Shown: in pieces, positions 32,769-41,028 of the stretch
Position numbering within the stretch: the first letter of the stretch is position 1
How the letters are laid out: each line of letters opens with the position of its first letter
Assembly (NCBI RefSeq): GCF_028368935.1
Contig: NZ_JAQNDK010000001.1
Coordinates: forward strand, 1,116,001-1,180,000
DNA length: 64,000 nt
Reading direction: 5' to 3'
From: Sorangium aterium
GTDB taxonomy: Bacteria; Myxococcota_A; Polyangia; Polyangiales; Polyangiaceae
The notes under the pieces: model-generated
Seen by the model: only the letters and a program-made list of their open reading frames with translations
What the model was told of the DNA's origin: nothing
The model's database searches: none
Position numbers and translations under genes: made by a program

Positions 32769-33983
32769 ATGACCATGAGGAGCGCAGGCTATGTGGTGCT
32801 GTTCGCGATCGCCGGCTGCTCGCAGGGGGTGTGTCGGAGCATCGGGAGCGCGCCAGGCGCGGCGCCGAGCCCGGGAGCAGCTGCCGAGGACCCCGTGACG
32901 GCGGCCCTGGACAACAGCGGCGAGCAGCAGGCCCTGGACGAGGAGATCGCCCCGCTGCGCAAGGGCGGGCGCAACCTCGTCGCGGAGCCGCCGGACGACG
33001 CGGAGCAGGCGACGTACGCCGCATGGATCGCGGCGGCAGGGCTCGCCGCGCAGAACAGGCGGCCGCCTCCGGCTGCACCACCGGGGTTCGCGCTGCGGGC
33101 CGTCCCCGGGCGCGACCTGTGGGTGCTCTCCGAGGACGGCACGCGCCGCCGCGGGGCAGCCGCCGTCGTGCTGCGCGTAGGAGCGGCCATGCCGCTGCTC
33201 GTCGAGGCGCCGCACACGTTCTTCGATCAGGGGACGCTGCCCGTCGCGCTGGCCATCTTCGAGGCGCAACGGGCGCGCGCGCTGATCGTGAATACGTCGC
33301 ACCGGTACGGCGGGCGACCCAACCCACGCGGCGCCAGCGTGGACGATGAGGGCGCAGGCGGCGGACGCGCAGACCTGGGTACCGCTGTCGGGGGCGGGCG
33401 CAGCCCGGGTCACACCGCGGAGGATGACGAGAGCTTGGAAGGCGCAGGTGGCAAGGACGGCGGTGACGGCAAACCCACGCAGGACGGCTCCCAGGGCATT
33501 GGCGGCAGCGCTCGTGGAGAGGACCGTGCTTCCCGAGAGCGGCTGATTGCGTCGCTCGCCTTCGCAGACGTCGCCCACGCCGAGCGCTCGTTCTTCCTTT
33601 CGGTGCACAGGGCGCTGCTCCAGACCTTCCCCGGCACGCCCACGGTGCAGCTGCACGGCTTTCAAGACCGCTCGGCTCCGAACGCCGCCGTCATCGCCAG
33701 CGCGGTGGGGCATGGCGCCGCGCTGGAGCGGCTGCTCACGCCTCTACGGCCGATCATCAACGAGGGAAAGGTCCTCGCCTACCCCACGGAGATCGACAGG
33801 CTGGGCGGTGCCACGAACGTGCAAGCACGCTGGTCGCGCCAGATGGGCGCGCCCTTCTACCATGTTGAGCTGTCCCGAACGCTGCGCGACAAGCTGGTCG
33901 TGGACACAGATCTCCGGCGCCGCTTCGCGGCGGCCTTCGCGGGGCTCACGGTCGGAACAAGTCAGACGCGCGACCCGGGGTGA
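32769..33983 (+). CDS. Lipoprotein with possible zinc hydrolase domain, unknown
   Basis: A 404-residue exported lipoprotein; the signal ends VVLFAIAGC (Cys17). ATG 32769 is used, but ATG 32775 is better placed after GAGG. The middle is interrupted by a Gly/Asp-rich low-complexity run (~190-235). On either side are histidine-containing blocks: VEAPHTFFDQGTLP, IVNTSHRYGG, DVAHAERSFFLSVHRA and TVQLHGFQDR. The pattern loosely recalls N-formylglutamate amidohydrolase-type zinc hydrolases. That is a guess; the enzyme class is unproven. It is convergent with the P450. Confidence 0.6.
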   Translation: MTMRSAGYVVLFAIAGCSQGVCRSIGSAPGAAPSPGAAAEDPVTAALDNSGEQQALDEEIAPLRKGGRNLVAEPPDDAEQATYAAWIAAAGLAAQNRRPPPAAPPGFALRAVPGRDLWVLSEDGTRRRGAAAVVLRVGAAMPLLVEAPHTFFDQGTLPVALAIFEAQRARALIVNTSHRYGGRPNPRGASVDDEGAGGGRADLGTAVGGGRSPGHTAEDDESLEGAGGKDGGDGKPTQDGSQGIGGSARGEDRASRERLIASLAFADVAHAERSFFLSVHRALLQTFPGTPTVQLHGFQDRSAPNAAVIASAVGHGAALERLLTPLRPIINEGKVLAYPTEIDRLGGATNVQARWSRQMGAPFYHVELSRTLRDKLVVDTDLRRRFAAAFAGLTVGTSQTRDPG

Positions 33984-34048
33984 TCGCATCCGCACCGCTG
34001 TGGCTAGCTCGGGTCGCGCGCGCCGCGCGCCGCGCGCCGTCGCGAAAA

Positions 34049-35227
34049 TTACACGAGCAACGCCGGAATCTGGTCGGGCCCGAACGCGGCCGCGCCGCGC
34101 GGCGCCGTCGAGAACGTCGGCCGCAGGGTCGGATCGGCCCGGAGCGCCGGAAACCGCTCGAGCAGGAGCGACACGCCGATCCTCGCCTCCATCCGCGCCA
34201 GCGGCGCCCCGACACAGTAGTGCAGACCGCCGCCGAAGTTCAGCATTCCCACGGGTCGTCGATGGATGTCGAAGATCTCCGGGCGGGGGTAGATCTCCTC
34301 GTCGTAATGGCGAGCCATCAGCGACAGGTAGAGGATCGTCCCCGCAGCCAGCGTTTCGCCGCCTATCGTCGCCTCACGCTCGACGAACCGCACGATGCCC
34401 GCCACGCTGCTGCACCAGCGGGTCGACTCCTCGATGGCCTGCGGCAGGAGCGAAGGTTGCTGCCGCAGCTGGTTCATCGACTCGGGGTGGGCGAGCAGCG
34501 CCACGAGCAGGTTGGCCAGCATCCAGCTGGTCGTCTCGTAGCTGGCGAGGATCAACGTGAGCACGACCCCCTCGCACGCCTCCACACCGCCCAGCCCCTC
34601 CGCGACGATCGCCCGCGCGATCTCGCCGAGCAGCGTATCGCTCGGGTGCGCCACCTCGCGCTCAGCGATCTCCCGGAGCTGCGCCTCCATCGCGGCGTGG
34701 GCACTCCGCCCCTCGGCCATGACGACGGGATCCTGCGGCATCACGACGCTGCGGATCATCTTGCGGATCAGCACGTCGTTCTCGGCGATCCGCTCCTCCG
34801 GGAGCCCGAAGAGGGCGCTCGTCACGCCCATGGGCATCGACATCGCAAAATCATCAAAGAGATCCGCCTGCTCCTTCCGCGCGAGCCGCTCCACGACCCT
34901 GCGCGCCACCGGGGTCACGATCGCCTCCTCGTAGCGGGAGATCACGCGTGGGGAGAGGACCGCGTTGAAGAGCCGCCGCATGCGCGTGTGCGACTCACCG
35001 CCGAGCGTCACGAGCGTCCCTTTCATGATCCCGTTGTCGTAGGCCCGGGTGCTGAAGGTCTCGCTGTCGCGCAGCACCGCGGTCACGTCGGCGCCGCGGA
35101 GCACGACTGGCACGCCGAGTCCCTCGTCGAAATAGACGGAGTGCTCCCTCGCCGCAGCGGCGAGGTGGATCGCGAACGCCGAAGGGTCTTTCGAGGTGAA
35201 AGAAAATAGATTCTTACGAGGCAGCAT
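34049..35227 (-). CDS. Cytochrome P450
   Basis: A soluble bacterial-type haem monooxygenase of 392 residues. The haem-binding loop is FGGGLHYCVG (Cys338 ligand). The K-helix ExxR is EESTR (267-270). The oxygen-activation I-helix has ASYETTS (Ala228 to Ser234), close to the usual AGxxT but with Ser for Gly. No fused reductase; it needs external ferredoxin, none of which is adjacent. An FAD monooxygenase on the same strand is ~300 bp upstream, suggesting tailoring of one small molecule. A 51-codon frame ends 9 bp before its ATG. Confidence 0.93.
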   Translation of the reverse strand: MLPRKNLFSFTSKDPSAFAIHLAAAAREHSVYFDEGLGVPVVLRGADVTAVLRDSETFSTRAYDNGIMKGTLVTLGGESHTRMRRLFNAVLSPRVISRYEEAIVTPVARRVVERLARKEQADLFDDFAMSMPMGVTSALFGLPEERIAENDVLIRKMIRSVVMPQDPVVMAEGRSAHAAMEAQLREIAEREVAHPSDTLLGEIARAIVAEGLGGVEACEGVVLTLILASYETTSWMLANLLVALLAHPESMNQLRQQPSLLPQAIEESTRWCSSVAGIVRFVEREATIGGETLAAGTILYLSLMARHYDEEIYPRPEIFDIHRRPVGMLNFGGGLHYCVGAPLARMEARIGVSLLLERFPALRADPTLRPTFSTAPRGAAAFGPDQIPALLV

Positions 35228-35535
35228 ACATAAAACTTAGTATTCCATATCGAAACGCGAATCAAGCCGCTTTGCCGTGACCTCGACTGGGACATAGGTG
35301 GGGAAGAGCCGGTATTGCGGACGCTCCTCCCACGTTGGCTTCGAGCGCGGGCCCTGTGGGTGAGGCCCCCGGACGAGCCGAGATCCGTCCATGGTGATTC
35401 GTCGAATCCCTGGCGACGTCGAAAAGCTGCTCGACTCGGGAGCTCTGCTCGACCCGGGAGGAAGGCGGCGAGTGTCGCGGACCGGAGGCGCGGTTCCCCG
35501 ATGGCGGCAGCGAAGCCCGCCGATCGTCGCGCCGA
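35228..35535. other. Gap between FAD monooxygenase and P450
   Basis: A stretch of about 308 bp of somewhat lower GC content near 35230. The only candidate gene is the 51-codon minus-strand frame at 35237-35392. Nothing else is supportable. Confidence 0.5.
35237..35392 (-). CDS. Possible small peptide gene upstream of P450
   Basis: A 51-codon frame (ATG 35392 to TAA) on the same strand as the P450 and ending 9 bp before its ATG. The peptide starts MDGSRLVRGPHPQ and ends KRLDSRFDMEY. It has no hydrophobic signal. The frame is open further upstream to 35590 and into the monooxygenase. The ribosome site is weak. It could be a leader peptide, a P450 RiPP precursor (those end in aromatic cores), or chance. 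Kept at low confidence because spacing and strand are suggestive. Confidence 0.28.
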   Translation of the reverse strand: MDGSRLVRGPHPQGPRSKPTWEERPQYRLFPTYVPVEVTAKRLDSRFDMEY

Positions 35536-36834
35536 TCACCGAGAGGATGAATGGATTCCATCGCCTGCTTCGAGAAAGCGCGCGCTCCACGACGGCCGGG
35601 CGTTGAGCTCCTCGACGTCGGTTCCAATCATCTTCGTGTAGCTGCGGCCCATCTCCTCCAGCTCTTCCCCGCTCAGCACGTCCTCGATCCGGGTGAAGCC
35701 CGCCGGCGCTCGCTGCTCCACCATCGAGAGGACCCGGTCGGCGCCCATCGCACGGTTCGCGAGGACGAGGGTGCTCGTCGGCGGACGGCGCGCGGCTTCA
35801 TAGCCGGCGAGCGCCTCTTCGGGGGTGCTCGTCTGGGCGAGGTGCCAGGCCAGCACGCGAGCATCGAGGATCGCCTGGGAGGCGCCGTTGGAACCGACAG
35901 GGTACATGGGGTGCGCCGCGTCGCCGAGCAGGGTGACCCGGCCAGCGCCCCACGACGGCAGCGGATCGCGATCGATCATGGGATACTCGAAGATGACGGG
36001 CGCCGCGGCGATGAGCGCCGGAATGTCGAGCCAGGAGAAGCGCCACGCCGCGAAGTGGGGCAGCACGTCCTCCACGCGTCCTCGCCGGTTCCAGCTCCCC
36101 GGCGCGACCGCCGCCCCCTCGTGCAGCCGCACCTCCGCCACCCAGTTGATCGCGGCCCGCCCGCCGAGCTCCGCGCGGCGGGAGATCGGGTAAGCGACGA
36201 ACTTGGCGGCCACGTTGCTGCCGGCCATGATCATGGTGCGCCCCGAGAGGAAGGGCTCGCCCTCGGTCACGCCACGCCACATGTGAATCCCGTTCCACCG
36301 GGGCGGCCCCTCCGCCGGGTGGAGCTGCGCGCGAACCACGGAGTGGATGCCGTCGGCCCCGACGAGCACGTCCGCAGGGGCCACGTGGCGCTCACCGGTC
36401 CGCCGATCCCGCACCGTGACCTGCACCTCGGATGCCGTCTGCTCGAACCCCTCCACCGCCGACCCGACGCGCACGCTGGAGGCCCCCAGGCGCCGCTGCA
36501 CCGCCGCGAGCAGCATCAACTGGAGCTCACCGCGGTGGATCGACACCTGTGGCCAGCGATACCCGGCGGAGATCCCCCGCGGCTGGCCCCATATCCGGCC
36601 CCCGAACCGATCGTGGTGCACGACCTCGGCGGTCGGGATCCCTGTCGCCAGCAGCGCATCAGCGAGGCCAAGCTCGGTCAGCTCTCGCACGGCGTGAGGC
36701 AGGAGGTTGATGCCGACACCGAGCGGCCTGATCTCTCGCGCGGCCTCCACGACGCTCGCATCGATGCCGGCCGCGTGCAGGCTCAGGGCCGCCGTCAGCC
36801 CGCCGATGCCGCCCCCCGCGATCAACACCCGCAT
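35536..36834 (-). CDS. FAD-dependent aromatic monooxygenase (salicylate hydroxylase/PhzS-like)
   Basis: A group A flavin monooxygenase of 432 residues. MRVLIAGGGIGGLTAALSL is the GxGxxG FAD site. LVGADGIHSVVR is the DG motif that binds FAD and NAD(P)H. LLGDAAHPMYPVGSNG is the GD motif contacting the flavin ribityl. This family hydroxylates or oxidatively decarboxylates aromatic or quinone substrates. I chose ATG 36834; ATG 36891 would add a 19-residue Ala-rich leader. It lies upstream of the P450 on the same strand. Confidence 0.88.
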   Translation of the reverse strand: MRVLIAGGGIGGLTAALSLHAAGIDASVVEAAREIRPLGVGINLLPHAVRELTELGLADALLATGIPTAEVVHHDRFGGRIWGQPRGISAGYRWPQVSIHRGELQLMLLAAVQRRLGASSVRVGSAVEGFEQTASEVQVTVRDRRTGERHVAPADVLVGADGIHSVVRAQLHPAEGPPRWNGIHMWRGVTEGEPFLSGRTMIMAGSNVAAKFVAYPISRRAELGGRAAINWVAEVRLHEGAAVAPGSWNRRGRVEDVLPHFAAWRFSWLDIPALIAAAPVIFEYPMIDRDPLPSWGAGRVTLLGDAAHPMYPVGSNGASQAILDARVLAWHLAQTSTPEEALAGYEAARRPPTSTLVLANRAMGADRVLSMVEQRAPAGFTRIEDVLSGEELEEMGRSYTKMIGTDVEELNARPSWSARFLEAGDGIHSSSR

Positions 36835-36935
36835 CGCGCGACGCTCGCACGGCGCGCCGGACGCGGCAACGGCGCTCATGGCGCCCGCCACCGCGGCGCC
36901 GAACCCGGGTAAGATCCTCGAAAGAGGGACATACC

Positions 36936-38546
36936 ATGCGATTGCTCGTCTCGATGGACTCTTGGGGTGCGAGGCTGCTGTCGGTGCTGGCGATCGCGCC
37001 TGCGCTGAGTTGCGGTGGAACCGTCACGCCCGGTGAAGGCACAGGCGGAGGCACCTCCAGCAGCTCAGGTGAAGGCACCTCCAGCGCCACAGGCGAAGAC
37101 ACCGCCAGCAGCTCAGGCGAAGGCACCTCCAGCAGCTCAGGTGAAGGCACCTCCAGCAGCTCAGGAGGCCTGCCACCGGAAGGGTTTCCGTTCGCTTGCG
37201 ACGATCCGGAGCCCATCGTCGTCGCGGACCGGAACACCGGGTACGTGCGCTGCGCCGGCGGCTGGATCCACCGCGCGGAGGTCGTCACCTGTCCGAGCCC
37301 GCTCCCGCGCGCCAAGGCCTGCGCGGACCCGAGCGGCGCGACGGGGAACTGCAAATCCGACGCCGACTGCACCGAGCAGCCACACGGCTACTGCGACGTC
37401 ATGACCGGCGGCGAGGTGGCGCCAGGGTGCTTCTGCCAGTACGGATGCACGACCGACGCCGATTGCGGCGAGGGGCAGATCTGCCTGTGCGGCGATCCGG
37501 TCGGGCGGTGCGCGCTCTCGCGGTGCACCAGCGACCAGGACTGTGGACTGTTGCTCTGCTCCAGCTACGTCCTGCACCCCGGATGCGGCGGGACCGCCTT
37601 CGCGTGCCAGACGCCCGCCGACGAGTGCGCCAGCGACCAGGACTGCTCAGGGGACACGCAATGCTCGCTCGAGGCCCTGCGGCACGCCTGCACCGAGCAG
37701 AACTGCGTGATCGGCAGGCCGTTCCTCGTGGATGGCGTCGTGCGCACCGCGCAGCCGGCCGCGCGCGACGACTGGCGGACCACAGCTCCCGACGCGCCGC
37801 CTCGCCTGGAGGAGCTGTCCTCCGAGCAACGGGCGGCCCTCGCCGAGCACTGGACCCGCGCCGCCCTCCTCGAGCACGCGTCCATCGCCGCGTTCGCGCG
37901 CTTCGCGCTGCAGCTCCTGTCGCTCGGCGCGCCGCCGGAGCTCGTCGGCGCCGCGCAGGCGGCCATGGGCGACGAGGCCGACCACGCGCGCGCGTGCTTC
38001 GAGCTGGCCAGCGCGTTCGCCGGCCGCGGCGTCGGCCCGGGGCCCCTCGCCATCGAGGGCGCCCTCGGCGGCGAAGGCGCCCGCGAGATCCTCGTGACGA
38101 CCCTCCGCGAGGGGTGCATCGGCGAGACCGTCGCCGCGATCGAGGCGGCAGAGGCCGCCCTCCACGCGACCGATCCCGCGGTCCGGCGCGCGCTCGAGAA
38201 GATCGCCGAGGACGAGACGCGGCACGCCGAGCTCGCCTTCCGGTTCACGGCCTGGGCCCTCGACCGCGATCCCTCCCTGGCGAGCGCCGTCGTCGACGAG
38301 CTCGCCACGGCCTCCTCGGATCTCCCCGCCCCGAGCGAGGCGAGCCACAGCGGCCCGCTGCTCGGCTTCGGCGTGCTCTCCCCGCAGCACCGGCGCGCGA
38401 TCCGGGAGCGCGCGCTCGCTCAGGTCATCGCGCCCTGCGCGCGGGCGCTGCTCTCGCGCGGCGGAGACGGCATCGAGCGCAGCCGCCCGCGCCCGCCGCA
38501 CGGCCGTCAGAGCGAGGAGACCGACAGCTTGGCGACGAACAGCTGA
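36936..38546 (+). CDS. Exported ferritin-like diiron lipoprotein with Cys-rich region
   Basis: A 536-residue lipoprotein (signal ends LAIAPALSC, Cys26). Residues ~33-80 are a Gly/Ser/Thr/Glu repeat encoded by a 24-bp tandem repeat. Residues ~88-260 hold over 20 cysteines in SDADC/SDQDC-type repeats, likely disulphide-bonded. Residues ~300-440 are a four-helix ferritin-like domain with ligands Glu313 (LLEHASIAAF), Glu347/His350 (GDEADHA), Glu397 (CIGETVA) and Glu427/His430 (EDETRH). Two ExxH motifs make a diiron site likely. A ribosome site (GAGGGAC) precedes the ATG. Its end overlaps the convergent gene by 40 bp. Confidence 0.82.
   Translation: MRLLVSMDSWGARLLSVLAIAPALSCGGTVTPGEGTGGGTSSSSGEGTSSATGEDTASSSGEGTSSSSGEGTSSSSGGLPPEGFPFACDDPEPIVVADRNTGYVRCAGGWIHRAEVVTCPSPLPRAKACADPSGATGNCKSDADCTEQPHGYCDVMTGGEVAPGCFCQYGCTTDADCGEGQICLCGDPVGRCALSRCTSDQDCGLLLCSSYVLHPGCGGTAFACQTPADECASDQDCSGDTQCSLEALRHACTEQNCVIGRPFLVDGVVRTAQPAARDDWRTTAPDAPPRLEELSSEQRAALAEHWTRAALLEHASIAAFARFALQLLSLGAPPELVGAAQAAMGDEADHARACFELASAFAGRGVGPGPLAIEGALGGEGAREILVTTLREGCIGETVAAIEAAEAALHATDPAVRRALEKIAEDETRHAELAFRFTAWALDRDPSLASAVVDELATASSDLPAPSEASHSGPLLGFGVLSPQHRRAIRERALAQVIAPCARALLSRGGDGIERSRPRPPHGRQSEETDSLATNS
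37068..37163 (+). repeat. 24-bp in-frame tandem repeat (four copies)
   Basis: Units of the form GGTGAAGGCACC-TCCAGCAGCTCA at 37068, 37092, 37116 and 37140. Each encodes GEGTSSSS or a near variant. Copies 3 and 4 are almost identical, and a degenerate copy precedes them. Likely length-variable between strains. Confidence 0.9.
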
Positions 38547-39979
38547 CCGTCCGCGGCCTCGACAGGGCAGTTCAGGAGCGCGAAGTCGGCGCTGGACGTG
38601 CCCGCGAGGAACACGTCCGTTCCGGAGACGGCGAGCGCCAGGATCCGCTGGAGCGCAGGGCCGCCGAGCGCGCCCAGCCACTCGACCTCGCCGTCCGTGG
38701 CCCGGAGCCGCGCGAGGAAGGCGTCTCCCTCGCCGGCCTCCCCGCCGATCTCGACGTCAGCGATCTTCATCTGCTGCTCGAACTGCCCGGCCACGACGAG
38801 CTTTCCGAGCTCGTCGACCCCGACGACCTGCGCCGATTGAGCCCCGCTGCCCCCGAGCTGCTTGGCCCACGTGGCGACGCCGTTCCGGTCGAGGTGCGCG
38901 GCGAAGCCGTCCTCTCCGGTGGAGGCGATCTCTCCGGTGAGATCGATCTGCCCATCGAACGAGCCGGTCAGGACGACGCCGGCCTCGTGCAACGCCACGG
39001 CGCTGATGCGCTGATCGCCGCGGAGGGCGGAGTAGTGTCGATACCAGACGTCCGCCCCCTCGGCGCTCCATCCATCGCAGATCCACGACGCCGGAAACGA
39101 CGCCAGGAAAGCGTCGATCCCGTCCGAGGCCGCGCCGCCGGGCGGCAGCGCGCTCTCGAAGCCAGGGAAGCCCACGTTCACCCGTCCCTCGAAATCGGAG
39201 GCCACGAAGGCGTCGCCGGAGGCCACACGGAGGTCGCGAGGCCAGTAACGCGCTCCCTCACGGCCCGCAAAGACGCCGCTGCACGGATTCAGGAGGGTCT
39301 GTCCATCGTAGCTGGAGAACCCGATGTCCGACCCGCCCTGGAGCGACGTCAGGACGAAGACGCGGTCGCCCTCCGCCGCGACCGCCTTCGCCTCGTCAAG
39401 GCCGCTGGACCCGTGCGTCACGCACACCGCGACCCCGTCGGGATCGCTCGTGTCGAGCCGCGCCACGAACGCGTCGCCCTCGCCGGCGCCCTCGGGCAGC
39501 CCGCAGTCCGCGCCGAACGACAGGCTGCCCGTGAAGCCGCCCGCCACGTAGACGCTGCCGCCGCCCAGCGTGATCGCGGTCGCCTGGTGGACGTGGGTCG
39601 CGGTGTCGTTCTCCGCGTTCCCGAAGCGCCCGCTCCATATGTGGTTCCCGTCCCGCGCGAGGTGCGCCACGAAGACGTCCTTGCCGACGCCTCCCGCCGT
39701 GAGCGGCGCGCCGCCGGCGACGGTGAGATCCCCCTTGAAGCCGCCCGCCAGCCACAGGGTGCCGTCCTCGTCGGCCGCGATCCCGCCGAGCGTGGTCTCG
39801 GCGTCACCGAAGGACATCGCCCACTGGCACGTATAGCCGGGCTCGCTGAACGAGCCGCCCCCGACGCCCTGCTCGTCGATGAGCTGAATGCCGACGATCT
39901 CCGCGCATCCCGCGCTGCCCGCCGCCAGGAGAGAGCTCGCCAGCCACAGCCGGGCGCGCCGTTCGAGCCTCATCGACAT
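38507..39979 (-). CDS. Beta-propeller (SBBP-repeat) lipoprotein
   Basis: A 490-residue exported lipoprotein; the signal ends LLAAGSAGC (Cys25). At least six blocks of the form GDAFVARLD, KDVFVAHLARDG, DGFAAHLDRNG or DAFLARLRATDG recur every ~50-70 residues. This is the SBBP-type beta-propeller repeat common in myxobacterial surface proteins. No catalytic motif. The ATG at 39979 touches the stop of the upstream gene (TGATG), so the two are coupled. The 3' end overlaps the convergent diiron lipoprotein gene by 40 bp. Confidence 0.82.
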   Translation of the reverse strand: MSMRLERRARLWLASSLLAAGSAGCAEIVGIQLIDEQGVGGGSFSEPGYTCQWAMSFGDAETTLGGIAADEDGTLWLAGGFKGDLTVAGGAPLTAGGVGKDVFVAHLARDGNHIWSGRFGNAENDTATHVHQATAITLGGGSVYVAGGFTGSLSFGADCGLPEGAGEGDAFVARLDTSDPDGVAVCVTHGSSGLDEAKAVAAEGDRVFVLTSLQGGSDIGFSSYDGQTLLNPCSGVFAGREGARYWPRDLRVASGDAFVASDFEGRVNVGFPGFESALPPGGAASDGIDAFLASFPASWICDGWSAEGADVWYRHYSALRGDQRISAVALHEAGVVLTGSFDGQIDLTGEIASTGEDGFAAHLDRNGVATWAKQLGGSGAQSAQVVGVDELGKLVVAGQFEQQMKIADVEIGGEAGEGDAFLARLRATDGEVEWLGALGGPALQRILALAVSGTDVFLAGTSSADFALLNCPVEAADGQLFVAKLSVSSL

Positions 39980-40692
39980 CAGAACACCCCGACGACGGAG
40001 CCACCGACGACGCCCGGAGCGAGCTGGACGCTGGCGGCCGCGCGCGGCCCGTCCGAGGGCAGCGTCAGCCAGAGGACGGCCGTTCCGGCGAGCGCCACGC
40101 TCGCGGCGATGAAGGAGAAATCGGACACGGTCGCATACGACATCGCCTTGCTGGCCAGATCGGGCACCGGCTGCGCGCAGTCCCGGTAGCGCCTCGGGTT
40201 CGCGCACGCCGTCTTCGCCTCGTCATCGACCTTGTCCCACGTGGCGATCGCCAGGCCACCGAAGCTGCTTCCGAGCGCGATGCCCGCCAGCGTGAGCCCG
40301 CCCGTCACCCACATCAGGCTCCGGTGAATCGGATCCGGCCTTACGCCGTAGGGCGTGGGCCTGCGCGGCTCCATGTCGCCGGCGGAAGGTGCGGGATCCT
40401 GCGCTGCTGCGCTGGGCGCGAGCGCCCTCCCGGGGACCTCGACGCCCTCTCCCGGCCGCGTCGCCTGGTGCTTCTCCGGCTCGACAGGGCGGGCCGCGCC
40501 GGCCCCCTTCGCGGGCGACCCCTCGGCCTGCGCGCGCGCTGCGGCGGTCGGCTCCGCCTGGGCCGCGCCCGCCTGCGCCCAGGCGGCCAGCGTCACGAGG
40601 AGCCCGAGCGCTGGGCGACCGAGCCCCCTTCGCCTCGCGCGCCCCACCCCCTTTGCGGAGCGCCGGGAGCCTCTGGTGATCGCTTCAGGCAT
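39979..40692 (-). CDS. Membrane protein, unknown function
   Basis: A 237-residue protein from ATG 40692 (MPEAITRGSRRSAKGVGRA) with a basic N-terminus and a signal-like hydrophobic run ending QAGAAQA. An Ala/Pro/Glu-rich linker follows (~35-90), then two hydrophobic helices (MWVTGGLTLAGIALGSSFGG and SFIAASVALAGTAVLWLTL) flanking a segment with two cysteines. This arrangement is frequent in myxobacterial genes of unknown role paired with lipoproteins. Translationally coupled to the propeller lipoprotein. Confidence 0.65.
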   Translation of the reverse strand: MPEAITRGSRRSAKGVGRARRRGLGRPALGLLVTLAAWAQAGAAQAEPTAAARAQAEGSPAKGAGAARPVEPEKHQATRPGEGVEVPGRALAPSAAAQDPAPSAGDMEPRRPTPYGVRPDPIHRSLMWVTGGLTLAGIALGSSFGGLAIATWDKVDDEAKTACANPRRYRDCAQPVPDLASKAMSYATVSDFSFIAASVALAGTAVLWLTLPSDGPRAAASVQLAPGVVGGSVVGVF

Positions 40693-41028
40693 CGAGTCCC
40701 CTGGAAGGTCGGCGAGCGACACCTGCTTCAGGTCCCCGCGCTGGACCACGACGACCGATAACAGGGCACCGCGACGAGCGCCAGACGAAAGACCCCCCAC
40801 GCCAGCCACGACGCCACGCCCTTGCGCTCATGTTGCCGCCCGCTGCGCCCGTCGCGCCCCTTGCGCCCCTTGCGCCGCCTTGCACCGCGTTCCCGCTTCG
40901 ACGCACGCGGCCTTTGCGCTAGCGTTCCGCTCGCGGTTCCCCTCGGTTTCTCTCGGTTCCGGTCTCGCCCCTCGCTCCCCAGGTCGTCGAGCGTACCGGC
41001 TGGAGCGCCCTCGCGAACAGGTGCCCTG
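40693..41028. other. Divergent intergenic region with short GC repeats
   Basis: About 336 bp between divergent genes. It contains direct repeats of a 9-bp unit, roughly TTGCGCCCC, near 40853-40883. I see no gene with good composition, though the frame of the 41029 gene is open for some distance upstream. Promoters for both neighbours should lie here. Confidence 0.5.

Noticed and set aside
34049-36834. A secondary-metabolite gene cluster
   Set aside because: Only two oxidases are present, with no polyketide synthase, peptide synthetase, terpene cyclase or transporter around them.
37196-40189. A 997-codon plus-strand frame spanning two lipoprotein genes
   Set aside because: Runs across two well-supported genes in a different frame and strand, with Arg-rich nonsense.
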